A stretch of DNA of 64,000 nucleotides from assembly GCF_009873495.1 (NCBI RefSeq), contig NZ_CP046703.1:3886501-3950500 (forward strand). Reading direction: 5' to 3'. Below are positions 54,612 to 62,819 of this stretch, one piece after another. The position numbers and the translations under genes are program-made. This stretch comes from Nostoc sp. ATCC 53789 (lineage in GTDB: Bacteria > Cyanobacteriota > Cyanobacteriia > Cyanobacteriales > Nostocaceae). How positions within the stretch are numbered: position 1 is the first letter of the stretch; each line of letters opens with the position of its first letter. The notes beneath the pieces were generated by a model. It searched no databases, was not told the origin of the DNA, and saw only the letters and a list, made by a program, of their open reading frames with translations.

Positions 54612-55235
54612 TCAAGGAACTGAAAGCAGAGTCAAAATATTTTGCTGCACCATTTCTGGTGATTGGTCGCCGTTGATGGTCAATAGGCAGCGACGACGGT
54701 CGTAATATTCTAGGATTGGAATGGTGCGATCGTAGAATAATTCTACACGGCGCTGCACGATTTCGGGTTGGTCATCTGGTAGCGATCGCCCCAAAGAACG
54801 ACTAACCATCACTGCTTCTGAAACTTGGAGATAAATTGCCCAATCTAGCTTTTGCCCTAAATCATCCAATAAAAAATCTAATTCCTCAGCTTGGAAGGCT
54901 GTACGAGGATAGCCCTCTAAGACCCAATCGCAGTTAATATCTGGTTGTCTGAGGCGAAGTCTGATCAAATCAACAATCATTTCGTCTGGAACTAACTCCC
55001 CTTTTTGTATGTAGGGCAGTGCGTGATAACCTAGTTCACTTAGACTAGCGTAAACCGAAAGAGAAGTCCGGGGATCGGCTTCCGACCATCGAAATTCCGG
55101 CAGGGGCTGAGTGCCAGATATTGCTTCCCGTAAAATCTCACCTGTAGAAATCAGAGGAATCTCAAAGTATCTGCCAAGCCTTTGTGCTTGAGTGCTTTTC
55201 CCCGATCCTGAACCTCCCAGAATCACCAATCTCAC
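54612..55235 (-). CDS. adk: Adenylate kinase-family nucleoside monophosphate kinase
   Basis: 207 aa. P-loop GGSGSGKS (7-14), NMP-binding ISTGEILREAI and DWVLEGYPRTAFQAEELD, LID region RSLGRSLPDDQPEIVQRRVE (short, without zinc cysteines). Family ADK, though the sequence diverges from the usual ribosomal-cluster adk (GPPGAGKGTQ), so this may be a second NMP kinase. Acceptor nucleotide not provable from sequence. Confidence 0.8.
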   Translation of the reverse strand: MRLVILGGSGSGKSTQAQRLGRYFEIPLISTGEILREAISGTQPLPEFRWSEADPRTSLSVYASLSELGYHALPYIQKGELVPDEMIVDLIRLRLRQPDINCDWVLEGYPRTAFQAEELDFLLDDLGQKLDWAIYLQVSEAVMVSRSLGRSLPDDQPEIVQRRVELFYDRTIPILEYYDRRRCLLTINGDQSPEMVQQNILTLLSVP

Positions 55236-55578
55236 AACAATTCACTCCTCATGCTGTCAAATTCACTACTTGCTAAGTCTGTTTTGCCCAAACAACCGAC
55301 AAATCTAACATCTAGGAATTTTCAGACGTTATACCCAGCCTTTTTAAATAATTGGAACTGTAACTCTTATGTTTTAACTTTTACAACTATTTTCAGCGAA
55401 AAGACGTAAATTTAAATCAAAACAACTATTGACTTACACACAAACGTAGTGTTTGACTAAGAATGCAATTTGTCAAATCCACCACACCTGTGAAAAACAG
55501 ATTGATTATACAGGCAGATTTGTACTAATTACTGACAGCAAAGAAACTTAATTATTGTATCTTTTTGAACTTAACCCT
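55236..55578. other. Intergenic region upstream of the BtuR-like gene
   Basis: 343 bp between divergent genes, AT-rich. I looked for a cobalamin riboswitch because of the neighbouring family and see no recognisable one; no repeat or credible frame either. Confidence 0.5.
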
Positions 55579-56115
55579 ATGGTTGCCCAGCTAGAAACTC
55601 AAAACATCAATTCAACCCTTATCTTGCCATATCCAGTTGAAGGACTAGTGCAAGTTTTCACTAGCTCACATCGTAATTTTTTTACGAGCGTTATAGCTCA
55701 ATCACTGAGAATAGCTGGACAAGGAACGTCAGTATTAATCGTGCAGTTCCTCAAAGGAGGTATTCGTCAAGGACACGATCGACCCATACAATTAGGACAA
55801 AATTTAGATTGGATTCGCTGTGATTTGCCTCGTTGTATCGATACACCACATTTAGATGATACGGAAAATAAAGCCTTACAAGAACTGTGGCAATATACAC
55901 AACAAGTAGTGTGTGAGAGCAAGTATTCTCTCGTGGTCTTAGATGAGTTAAGTTTGGCGATTAACTTTGGTTTAATTCCTGAAACGGAGGTTTTAGCGTT
56001 TCTGGCAAAACGTCCTCCTCACGTTGATATCATTCTCACAGGGCCAGAGATGCCAAAATCTCTCTTGGATGTAGCAGATCAAATTACAGAAATCCGTCGG
56101 AGTTATCGACCCTAA
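55579..56115 (+). CDS. BtuR/CobA-like P-loop-family protein with degraded Walker A
   Basis: 178 aa from ATG 55579 (MVAQLETQ). Fold resemblance to cob(I)alamin adenosyltransferase: VLIVQFLKGGIRQGHDRPIQ, then DWIRCDLPRCIDTP, and Walker B-like VVLDELSLAINFGLI (Asp122-Glu123). But where BtuR has GxGKGKTT the sequence reads VFTSSHRNFFTSV: no P-loop Gly/Lys/Thr. Classical ATP binding is therefore unlikely. It precedes dcd by 66 bp on the same strand. Confidence 0.65.
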   Translation: MVAQLETQNINSTLILPYPVEGLVQVFTSSHRNFFTSVIAQSLRIAGQGTSVLIVQFLKGGIRQGHDRPIQLGQNLDWIRCDLPRCIDTPHLDDTENKALQELWQYTQQVVCESKYSLVVLDELSLAINFGLIPETEVLAFLAKRPPHVDIILTGPEMPKSLLDVADQITEIRRSYRP

Positions 56116-56181
56116 ACAAAGTAAGTACTCGGTTCGTGCTACTATATCAAGTCTGTTTAAATTAACGTTAGCAACGAACTT

Positions 56182-56784
56182 GTGATTAAGAACGATATCT
56201 GGATTACTGAAATGGCTCAACAGGGCTTGATTTCGCCCTTTGAGCCAAGCCTAATCCGAAAAGTGCAAAAAGATGAGTCTGTAGCGCTTCAACCTGTAAT
56301 TAGCTACGGTTTGTCTTCTTATGGTTACGATATACGCCTTTCCCCGGTTGAGTTCCGCATTTTTCGACACATTCCCGGAACTGTAGTTGATCCAAAAAAC
56401 TTTAATCCTCAGAATCTGGAGCCAATACCACTGCACACAGATGCTAATGCCAGTTACTATATATTACCTGCTCACTCCTATGGTCTGGGCGTTGCTCTAG
56501 AAAGATTGGAGGTTCCGGGTAATATCACTGTGATTTGCATTGGTAAATCTACTTATGCGAGATGTGGTATTATAGCAAACGTAACTCCTGCTGAAGCTGC
56601 ATGGCGTGGTCATTTAACTTTAGAATTTTCCAATTCTTCTAGTGCTGACTGTAGCATCTATGTAAATGAAGGGGTAGTGAAGTTGCTATTTTTAGAAGGC
56701 GAACCCTGCGCCATCAGTTACCATGCTCGTCGGGGTCAATATCAAGATCAGGCTGAGATTGTGACGTTGGCCAAGGTATGCTGA
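56182..56784 (+). CDS. dcd: dCTP deaminase, copy 1
   Basis: Converts dCTP to dUTP for dTMP synthesis, 200 aa. Motifs: VISYGLSSYGYDIRLS, GKSTYARCGII (the Arg/Ser region binding the triphosphate) and EAAWRGHLTLEFSNSS with the catalytic Glu. Length is slightly above the E. coli enzyme. The start is GTG (GTGATTAAG). A second copy follows 33 bp later. Both copies look intact. Confidence 0.9.
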   Translation: MIKNDIWITEMAQQGLISPFEPSLIRKVQKDESVALQPVISYGLSSYGYDIRLSPVEFRIFRHIPGTVVDPKNFNPQNLEPIPLHTDANASYYILPAHSYGLGVALERLEVPGNITVICIGKSTYARCGIIANVTPAEAAWRGHLTLEFSNSSSADCSIYVNEGVVKLLFLEGEPCAISYHARRGQYQDQAEIVTLAKVC

Positions 56785-56817
56785 TAACTTGGTTTGAATT
56801 AGCTGTGGTGTCAACTT

Positions 56818-57417
56818 GTGATTAAGAACGATAATTGGATTACTGAAATGGCTCAAAAGGGTATGATTTCTCCCTTTGAGGAAAGTTTAATCCGAAAAGT
56901 GCAAAAAGATGGAGATTCAGGGGTACGACCTGTAATTAGCTATGGTCTTTCTTCCTATGGCTACGATATCCGTCTTTCCTCGGCTGAGTTCCGCATTTTT
57001 CGCCACATTCCTGGAACTATAGTTGATCCCAAAAACTTTAATCCTCAAAATTTGGAACCAACACCGCTACACACAGATGGTAATGACAGTTATTTTATCT
57101 TACCTGCTCACTCCTACGGTCTGGGAGTTGCACTAGAAAGGCTGGATATTCCAGGTAATATCACTGTGCTTTGCATTGGTAAATCTACTTATGCAAGGTG
57201 TGGTATTATAGCAAATTTAACACCTGCTGAGGCTGCATGGCGAGGTCATCTTACGTTGGAATTTTCCAATTCTTCCAGTGCTGACTGTCGAATTTATGCC
57301 AATGAAGGGGTCGTGCAGTTGTTATTTTTAGAAGGTGAACCTTGCGATATCAGTTACGAAACTCGCAAGGGTAAATATCAGGATCAGGCTGAAATTGTGA
57401 CACTAGCTCGCGTATAG
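56818..57417 (+). CDS. dcd: dCTP deaminase, copy 2 (tandem duplicate)
   Basis: 199 aa. By my manual count about 30 of 199 residues differ from copy 1, clustered at residues ~32-38 and near the C-terminus. The active-site motifs GKSTYARCGII and WRGHLTLEFSN are unchanged. It uses the same GTG start in an identical local context (CTTGTGATTAAGAACGATA). Dosage, different regulation or subfunction cannot be told apart from sequence. Confidence 0.9.
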   Translation: MIKNDNWITEMAQKGMISPFEESLIRKVQKDGDSGVRPVISYGLSSYGYDIRLSSAEFRIFRHIPGTIVDPKNFNPQNLEPTPLHTDGNDSYFILPAHSYGLGVALERLDIPGNITVLCIGKSTYARCGIIANLTPAEAAWRGHLTLEFSNSSSADCRIYANEGVVQLLFLEGEPCDISYETRKGKYQDQAEIVTLARV

Positions 57418-57435
57418 TCTAGATAATATGCAAGT

Positions 57436-57876
57436 TTACACATTTGCTGTAATTCCTGTCGAGCCAAAACCGCCATTTCCTCTAGATGTAAGACTGAGGC
57501 TATTAACTTCTTCAACATCAACCCGAACAACAGGTGTAATAACCATTTGAGCGATTTTCATTCCCTTTGTGACTTGAAAAGAACTTTTACCATGATTGAT
57601 TAAAATTACACCTATCTCTCCTCGATAACCTTCGTCTACCGTACCTGGAGTATTTAAAACAGTAATTTGATATTTAAGAGCTAGACCGCTTCTAGGACGA
57701 ATTTGAGCTTCTGTTCCTTGAGGCAATTCTATTGAAATGCCAGTATGTATTAGCCTACTTTCTCCAGCAGGAAGTTCTAATTCGTCTATAGAGACTAGAT
57801 CTAAGCCTGCATCATTTGGATGTTCATATTTAGGAATAATAGCTGAATCAGCCAGTTTCACTACTTTTAACTTCAT
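57436..57876 (-). CDS. dut: dUTPase
   Basis: Hydrolyses dUTP to dUMP, 146 aa from ATG 57876 (GAGG ribosome site; a TTG two codons upstream is open). All five trimeric dUTPase motifs are visible: [33 protein letters not shown] with the catalytic Asp, GMKIAQMVI and [10 protein letters not shown]. Convergent with dcd copy 2 (18 bp apart). Confidence 0.95.
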   Translation of the reverse strand: MKLKVVKLADSAIIPKYEHPNDAGLDLVSIDELELPAGESRLIHTGISIELPQGTEAQIRPRSGLALKYQITVLNTPGTVDEGYRGEIGVILINHGKSSFQVTKGMKIAQMVITPVVRVDVEEVNSLSLTSRGNGGFGSTGITANV

Positions 57877-57921
57877 ATACAAATTACCTCTATGGTGTTT
57901 GTTTAATTTTCATAACAAATC

Positions 57922-58773
57922 TTATATTTTACGGTTGAGATCAACAGTAATTAGGGCTGTCAATGCAGAAGATATTACAATCATAAGAGCATTGATAGTA
58001 TAATTAGTTCCAGCATACCAATTTTTTTGTCCTAGTTGCTTTTGATTGGCTTGTAGATACCCAGTCAATAATCCTAACACAAGAATTAATCCAATAAAAG
58101 CAGCATACAATTTTAGAGATAGGATTTTTTTATTTTTGTTTTGAACTTCTGTGTTATTTTGATTAGCTTTTTTTTCACGTTCACTTTTTATACTCTGATA
58201 ATCTTTACATTCCTCTAGTTTTAATAGGAGTAAATCTTTATTACTCATGTAGGGTTTGTCAAGAGCATTGCTCTCCTCTCTATTTGTTTGTATACCTACT
58301 TCACCAAGAATATCTCTTCTACCATGTGTGTTGCCATGTTCTCTGCTAGACTCTGTATGAAGATACTGAAATGCTAAAGTTACAAAGTTAGTTGTTTCCG
58401 GAATTAATTCTACTGGATTACTGCTATGATTGGGTAATGAAATTAGTGAAGGACCTATATAATTAGGATCAAGAGTAGTTCCAATATGACCAGTACCTTG
58501 TGAAACTTGAGTAACCCTAGAATGATAGGTTCCTGTTATTTTTTTGGATACCCAAACTGTTTCATTAGTTTCTATTAGAGCAGTGTCTCCTGGAGCAATA
58601 ATAATTTTATCCTGTAGACTATTATAAATACTTTGCTTAGTTGATAAACTCCAAGCATACTTACTGGCTGTTAAATTGTAACTTGCACCTTTAAGATTAT
58701 CTTGCGTGAATGGATAGATTAATATATTGATTCCTAACTCTTGTTTGATATCATTATCACTTAGTATTGACAT
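57922..58773 (-). CDS. Dcd/Dut-fold domain fused to two membrane helices
   Basis: 283 aa. Residues ~1-140 match the dCTP-deaminase fold: SILSDNDIKQEL, YPFTQDNLKGASYNLTAS, IIIAPGDTALIETNETVWV, TLDPNYIG and VTLAFQYL. A polar coiled-coil-like segment (~176-216) leads to helices at ~220-240 and ~257-277. Compared with Dcd, the triphosphate-binding SSLAR becomes SRVTQ and the catalytic Glu of LEF is Ser in ISL, while Asp102, Tyr105 and Gly107 remain. A deaminase is therefore unlikely; a membrane-bound nucleotide-binding or sensing protein is possible. The DNA is AT-rich relative to its neighbours. Confidence 0.7.
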   Translation of the reverse strand: MSILSDNDIKQELGINILIYPFTQDNLKGASYNLTASKYAWSLSTKQSIYNSLQDKIIIAPGDTALIETNETVWVSKKITGTYHSRVTQVSQGTGHIGTTLDPNYIGPSLISLPNHSSNPVELIPETTNFVTLAFQYLHTESSREHGNTHGRRDILGEVGIQTNREESNALDKPYMSNKDLLLLKLEECKDYQSIKSEREKKANQNNTEVQNKNKKILSLKLYAAFIGLILVLGLLTGYLQANQKQLGQKNWYAGTNYTINALMIVISSALTALITVDLNRKI

Positions 58774-58879
58774 AGCTTTACATTTTAATTAGTACTAAAA
58801 ATAATATTATAAAGTTCAAATTCCAAAAAGTATTAAACTTTGAACTTTGTATTTCAAATAAAGGCATTAAGATGCTAAT

Positions 58880-58922
58880 CTTGCCTTGCCCAAATCTGCT
58901 TTTCATATCATTGTGCGATCGC
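58880..58922 (-). other. Degenerate copy of the thyX 3' end
   Basis: Aligns with 59944-59987 (the last codons of thyX); the final 24 bp match at 22 positions, the rest less well. Read on the minus strand it gives AIAQ-stop-YEKQ against AIAQWYEKQ in ThyX. It lies on the far side of the Rpn gene. Confidence 0.5.
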
Positions 58923-59002
58923 TCTAAATCATACCTAAAAATCGGAGTGTGATAGTTTGCTTTATCCCACTGCAAGTTATGTCAGCTTTCGCATATAAGG
59001 AT

Positions 59003-59851
59003 TCATCGCGCTTCTAGCCAAACCTGTAAATCGGCCAAACTAGTAAAATCTAACAGTGCTTCACTCAAATCTTCCAGAACAGGCACAGGTAAACTAGAAA
59101 TTGAGGAGCGTATTTCCTCAGAAAGCTTCCCAAATCGCTTAGTCAATTGCCGGAGAATGAGATTAGCTGTTGCTTCTTCACGTCCTTCCTCACGTCCTTC
59201 TTCCTTAATTTCTCGGTAAACTCGCGTTTCCTTTAGCGCGATTCCTAGCATAGACTCTACCTCCGCTTGAGTTAATTGTTCAAACCTGTACACCATAATC
59301 GTTGTTATTAATTCAATTATGGCGCGACTCGATGGTGATAGCATTTCTTGAGCAGTTCTTGTTAACAAATACCTTGCTTCTTCTAGTGCTTGTTCTTCAT
59401 CCACTGTAGTTAATACCATCAAGGCTACCCATATAGGTAATTGACGAATATCCCCTAATTCATCTAAATACACCCGATGTATTTGTTCACCATTCAGCAA
59501 TGAACGATGAGGATGAATATCGATTTGTTCAATACTGCGCGATGGGTAAATTATCACTGCTTGCCAGTCGCTAAATCTGACACGGTTGCGGTAGAAATAT
59601 AACGAAGATTCAGCCCATACTCTCTCATAAAGTTGTTCATCTTTTTGGAACTGAACCTCACAAAAATATACAACTCCAGCACCATCGCTTTCAGGTGGTA
59701 GAAATACTCCGTCAATTTCAAATTTTGGTTCTTTAACTGCGACTGAATCAAAACGATAACTATCTGCGTTAGTTGGAGGATTTGTCAACAGTTCAAATAG
59801 CAAAGTTGGAGACTGTTGAAACAGTTTGTAAAATATTGAGTCTCGACGCAT
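59003..59851 (-). CDS. Rpn-family PD-(D/E)XK nuclease (DUF2887/DUF4351)
   Basis: 282 aa. The N-terminal nuclease domain includes MRRDSIFYKLFQQSPTLLFE, FEIDGVFLPP (Asp) and VYFCEVQFQKD (Glu-x-Gln). The C-terminal DUF4351-like helical region follows an acidic EEGREEGREE stretch (ANLILRQLTKRFGKLSEEIR). Rpn proteins are recombination-promoting nucleases, often called putative transposases, frequent in cyanobacterial variable regions. It splits dut/Dcd-TM from thyX and is flanked by thyX 3' end sequence on both sides. Confidence 0.85.
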   Translation of the reverse strand: MRRDSIFYKLFQQSPTLLFELLTNPPTNADSYRFDSVAVKEPKFEIDGVFLPPESDGAGVVYFCEVQFQKDEQLYERVWAESSLYFYRNRVRFSDWQAVIIYPSRSIEQIDIHPHRSLLNGEQIHRVYLDELGDIRQLPIWVALMVLTTVDEEQALEEARYLLTRTAQEMLSPSSRAIIELITTIMVYRFEQLTQAEVESMLGIALKETRVYREIKEEGREEGREEATANLILRQLTKRFGKLSEEIRSSISSLPVPVLEDLSEALLDFTSLADLQVWLEAR

Positions 59852-59930
59852 GAAAACATTTTACTAATTTTTTATTTATGATTTTCTGGTGGCTGTTTGG
59901 ACAATCCCCTTGAGCCAGAACAAAGTATGA

Positions 59931-60653
59931 TTATGGTGCAAGTCTGGCCTTACCAAGACGCTGTTTTTCATACCATTGTGCGATCGCAGGTGCCCAATCT
60001 TCAAAGTGAGGCCACATCATTTCACACAATTTCTGAATTTCAAGTTGAGCATCTTTCTTATTTCTCAGGTCACAAAAATGCAAGAAAGACCTTAAATTGA
60101 AACTCACTACAAAATGCTGGCGATAGTCAAAAGGCACTTTACCTCTTGCGTGTTCTTCAGACATTCCACCCTCAAAATCAGCTTGATATCGTTTAGCTGC
60201 TTCCAAACACCACTCCAAATCTGCTGCTCGTTGCTCTGGTGAATAATGGTATTTTTTGCCTTGTCTATCAGTGTAATAACCAACAGGGCGTAGGTAAAAA
60301 ACATCTTCTATGTCTTTCTTACCTTCTAGTACATCAATAAATTGGTTGCCTGTGTACCTAAAAGACTGAACATCAAATGATACTCCTACACGATGTGTAC
60401 GAGCCTGCTGCATAACACTGTGGGGAAAGTAACCACAGTTGAAAACAATCTGAGGATGCTCTAGAGGCCCATAGTGTCCCCTCTCACCCGCTAAAAGTCG
60501 CTTAACAATAACTTCGCCGCTTTGTGACTCTGACGGCCAGGAGTCGCGCTCATCAAACACGAACCCATCGGTATAGTCCTGGTGCATCGCGGCATAAATC
60601 ACCTGCTGCGGGTTTGGCGTTTTGGCAATAACCTCTACTCGAAATCGATGCAT
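59931..60653 (-). CDS. thyX: Flavin-dependent thymidylate synthase
   Basis: Converts dUMP to dTMP with FAD and methylene-tetrahydrofolate. 240 aa. The ThyX signature is present as RTHRVGVSFDVQSFRYTG, the cyanobacterial variant of RHRxxSxNExSxRY. Other marks: GHYGPLEHPQIVFN and FNLRSFLHFCDLRNKKDAQL. With dcd and dut it completes dCTP to dTMP within 5 kb. Confidence 0.94.
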   Translation of the reverse strand: MHRFRVEVIAKTPNPQQVIYAAMHQDYTDGFVFDERDSWPSESQSGEVIVKRLLAGERGHYGPLEHPQIVFNCGYFPHSVMQQARTHRVGVSFDVQSFRYTGNQFIDVLEGKKDIEDVFYLRPVGYYTDRQGKKYHYSPEQRAADLEWCLEAAKRYQADFEGGMSEEHARGKVPFDYRQHFVVSFNLRSFLHFCDLRNKKDAQLEIQKLCEMMWPHFEDWAPAIAQWYEKQRLGKARLAP

Positions 60654-60807
60654 TAGTTTTTAGGAATGGATTTGTGACTGAAAGTGCTTATGCAGAAGAA
60701 GCGGAGCCTGTTCGTTAGACATGGCTTTGAACTCGATCCACTATCATATCTCTGCCTTGGACTTCTACTTGAGGAGATTAAGATACTTTACAAATATTAA
60801 TAACTTT

Positions 60808-60825
60808 GTTACAGTTATTTACATA
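60808..60825 (+). promoter_or_regulatory. HLR1-like RpaB motif upstream of hli
   Basis: GTTACAGTTATTTACATA fits the two-half-site HLR1 pattern except one base (G after the first TTACA). A third half-site TTTACAAAT lies at about 60788-60796. RpaB sites of this kind control hli genes in model cyanobacteria. Confidence 0.6.
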
Positions 60826-60847
60826 AAGAGAAAACAGGGAAAAATCC

Positions 60848-61063
60848 ATGCGTACAAGCACTGCTATAATTGACGACCAAGGCAAACTGAACAACTTTGC
60901 GATCGAGCCAAAGGTTTATATAGACGAGCAAGGCGATCGCACTGGTTTCACTCCCTATGCAGAAATGCTCAACGGTCGTTTAGCAATGATTGGTTTTGTT
61001 TCTCTAATAGCATTAGAAGTATTCACAGGACACGGTATTGTTGGTGTTTTGGCAAATCTGTAA
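60848..61063 (+). CDS. hli: High-light-inducible protein (HLIP/SCP)
   Basis: 71 aa, one CAB helix: [20 protein letters not shown] with the ExxNxR chlorophyll-binding motif. The first ~38 residues are polar. HLIPs bind chlorophyll and carotenoid and protect photosystem assembly. Upstream HLR1-like sites and a downstream terminator suggest a single-gene light-induced unit. Confidence 0.94.
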   Translation: MRTSTAIIDDQGKLNNFAIEPKVYIDEQGDRTGFTPYAEMLNGRLAMIGFVSLIALEVFTGHGIVGVLANL

Positions 61064-61100
61064 AAACTAATTTTTTATAACGTAATTCTCAATAGATATT

Positions 61101-61130
61101 AAGAGACGGTAGATTTACCGTCTCTTCTTT
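61101..61130 (+). terminator. Rho-independent terminator after hli
   Basis: Perfect 11-bp stem AAGAGACGGTA / TACCGTCTCTT with a 4-nt loop, then CTTTT. Confidence 0.85.
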
Positions 61131-61206
61131 TATGGAAAGCTTAGTGCTAGAGTGAAAATATACTGATAGCAAAAGCCCTTATTAGCGTAAAAATATTAGG
61201 TGAACT

Positions 61207-61788
61207 ATGGCTTTAACTGCTTCAACTATGTTGCCGCTAGGCACAAAAGCACCAGATTTTAATCTACCTGAAGTGGTATCTGGAAAGGCAACTTCACTTT
61301 CTACCTTTGCAGATAAAAAAGCGTTGTTGGTAATGTTTATTTGTCGCCATTGCCCATTTGTAAAGCACATCCAACAAGAATTAGTGCAGTTAGGAAAAGA
61401 TTATTTTACAAGTGATTTAGCGATCGTTGCTATCAGTGCTAACGATGCGAAGAATTACCCAGATGATGCGCCAGAGTCGTTACAAGCATTTGCCACAGAA
61501 CAAGGATTTAATTTTACCTTATGCTACGACGAGAGTCAGGAGACGGCAAAAGCTTACACAGCAGCTTGCACACCTGATTTTTTTGTATTTGATGAGCAAC
61601 GCAAACTTGTTTATCGGGGACAATTAGATGATAGCCGTCCCAGTAATGGTAAACCTGTAACAGGCGCAGATTTACGCGCAGCCATTGAAGCAGTGCTGGT
61701 AGGCAAACCTGTTACAAGCGACCAAAAGCCGAGTGTTGGTTGCAATATTAAATGGAAACCCGGAAACCAACCCAGTTATTTTGGTTGA
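61207..61788 (+). CDS. Thioredoxin-fold AhpC/TSA-type peroxiredoxin-like protein
   Basis: 193 aa. Thioredoxin fold with the pair CRHC (Cys46 and Cys49) in LLVMFICRHCPFVKHIQ, preceded by GTKAPDFNLPEV, and DFFVFDEQRKLVYRGQLDDS later. Such cyanobacterial proteins are annotated as thioredoxin family; the electron acceptor is unknown. No signal peptide. Confidence 0.85.
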   Translation: MALTASTMLPLGTKAPDFNLPEVVSGKATSLSTFADKKALLVMFICRHCPFVKHIQQELVQLGKDYFTSDLAIVAISANDAKNYPDDAPESLQAFATEQGFNFTLCYDESQETAKAYTAACTPDFFVFDEQRKLVYRGQLDDSRPSNGKPVTGADLRAAIEAVLVGKPVTSDQKPSVGCNIKWKPGNQPSYFG

Positions 61789-61885
61789 AAGTGGCTATAT
61801 CAGCTTACTCATATCCGATCGTGCAACACCCGATTAAGATTGTATAGCGATCGCTCTGTTGTTTTCTGAGAGTGACAAAAAAGGG

Positions 61886-62560
61886 CTATTCTTTCAAGCT
61901 AATTGTCTTCTTTTTCTTCAGCCATATTCCCAACAAGCCAGCAATTGCTATTCCTCCAATACTTGATGGCTCAGGCACAGCCAGAGGTTCTACACTCACA
62001 TTATCCAAGTATAAAAAACCATAGCTAGCTCTACCACCCAACTTTAACTCTGTAGATGATTTTGTTGCCAAAAAATTCAAGTCATATTGTGTGAAAGGAG
62101 ATCCAGCAACATTTATAGTATTTATTTTATCAAAGACTTTATTTCCATCGACAAATGCCTGAAATATATTATCAACTTGACTGCTATCTTCGTCTGTTCC
62201 TAAAAAGAAACTGAGATTATAGTTACTACCGATAGTTGTAGCCAAATTCTGAGATATATAAGCAGGATTTACAAACGAACCAATGGATAAACCTTGATTA
62301 CCACTCTCATACTGAGGAAAATTGTTAATTCTAATCCCTGATGTATCGATCGGATCGCCAGATTTAATCCAGTCTGTAACATTAGGATTTGTAACGTTTG
62401 GATTATTAGGATCTACGAGAGGATCGATTTCAAAGCTTCCATTTCTAACAAGTTCTGCCGCTTGTGCTGCTGTATTACAAGTATTGGTAATCACAGCAGT
62501 GCTAATTAAGGTAGTGGTAAAACTAAAAACAATAATTGAGAGTTTTTGAGTTAACTTCAT
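61886..62560 (-). CDS. PEP-CTERM secreted protein
   Basis: 224 aa from ATG 62560 (MKLTQKLS), with TATTTGGAG just upstream. Signal peptide, then a DUF642/carbohydrate-binding-like beta domain (LVRNGSFEIDPLVDPNNPN, SGNQGLSIGSF, YGFLYLDNVSVEPL) and the sorting signal VPEPSS plus a hydrophobic helix and KKKK tail. PEP-CTERM proteins are handled by exosortase at the cell surface. It has a diverged tandem paralogue upstream. Confidence 0.88.
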   Translation of the reverse strand: MKLTQKLSIIVFSFTTTLISTAVITNTCNTAAQAAELVRNGSFEIDPLVDPNNPNVTNPNVTDWIKSGDPIDTSGIRINNFPQYESGNQGLSIGSFVNPAYISQNLATTIGSNYNLSFFLGTDEDSSQVDNIFQAFVDGNKVFDKINTINVAGSPFTQYDLNFLATKSSTELKLGGRASYGFLYLDNVSVEPLAVPEPSSIGGIAIAGLLGIWLKKKKTISLKE

Positions 62561-62819
62561 GAAACTTGACTCCAAATAATTACAATTTACGACAGTTAAA
62601 ACAAGTTGATAGTTACATCTATGCTGGCTCTAATTAGTGCCAATAAAAATAAACACTTTATTCAGGTTGATAAGAGTTAACTATTCACCATAGATAATCT
62701 TTCCATAAACCGATTATGGAGTTTTTTAATCAGATGAATTTAAGCGGTATTCTCAACACTATAGAGCCAGATATCGCTTGGAATTTTAAGAGAATCAGGG
62801 TTGGCTTGCGAGCTGTGGT

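Noticed and set aside
55236..55578. Cobalamin riboswitch before the BtuR-like gene
   Set aside because: No B12-box-like sequence or matching stem arrangement seen.
58778..58975. 65-codon minus-strand frame
   Set aside because: Covers the degenerate thyX 3' fragment and AT-rich DNA; no motif or ribosome site.
59003..59851. Insertion sequence around the Rpn gene
   Set aside because: No terminal inverted repeats or short target duplication found; only diverged thyX-end similarity.
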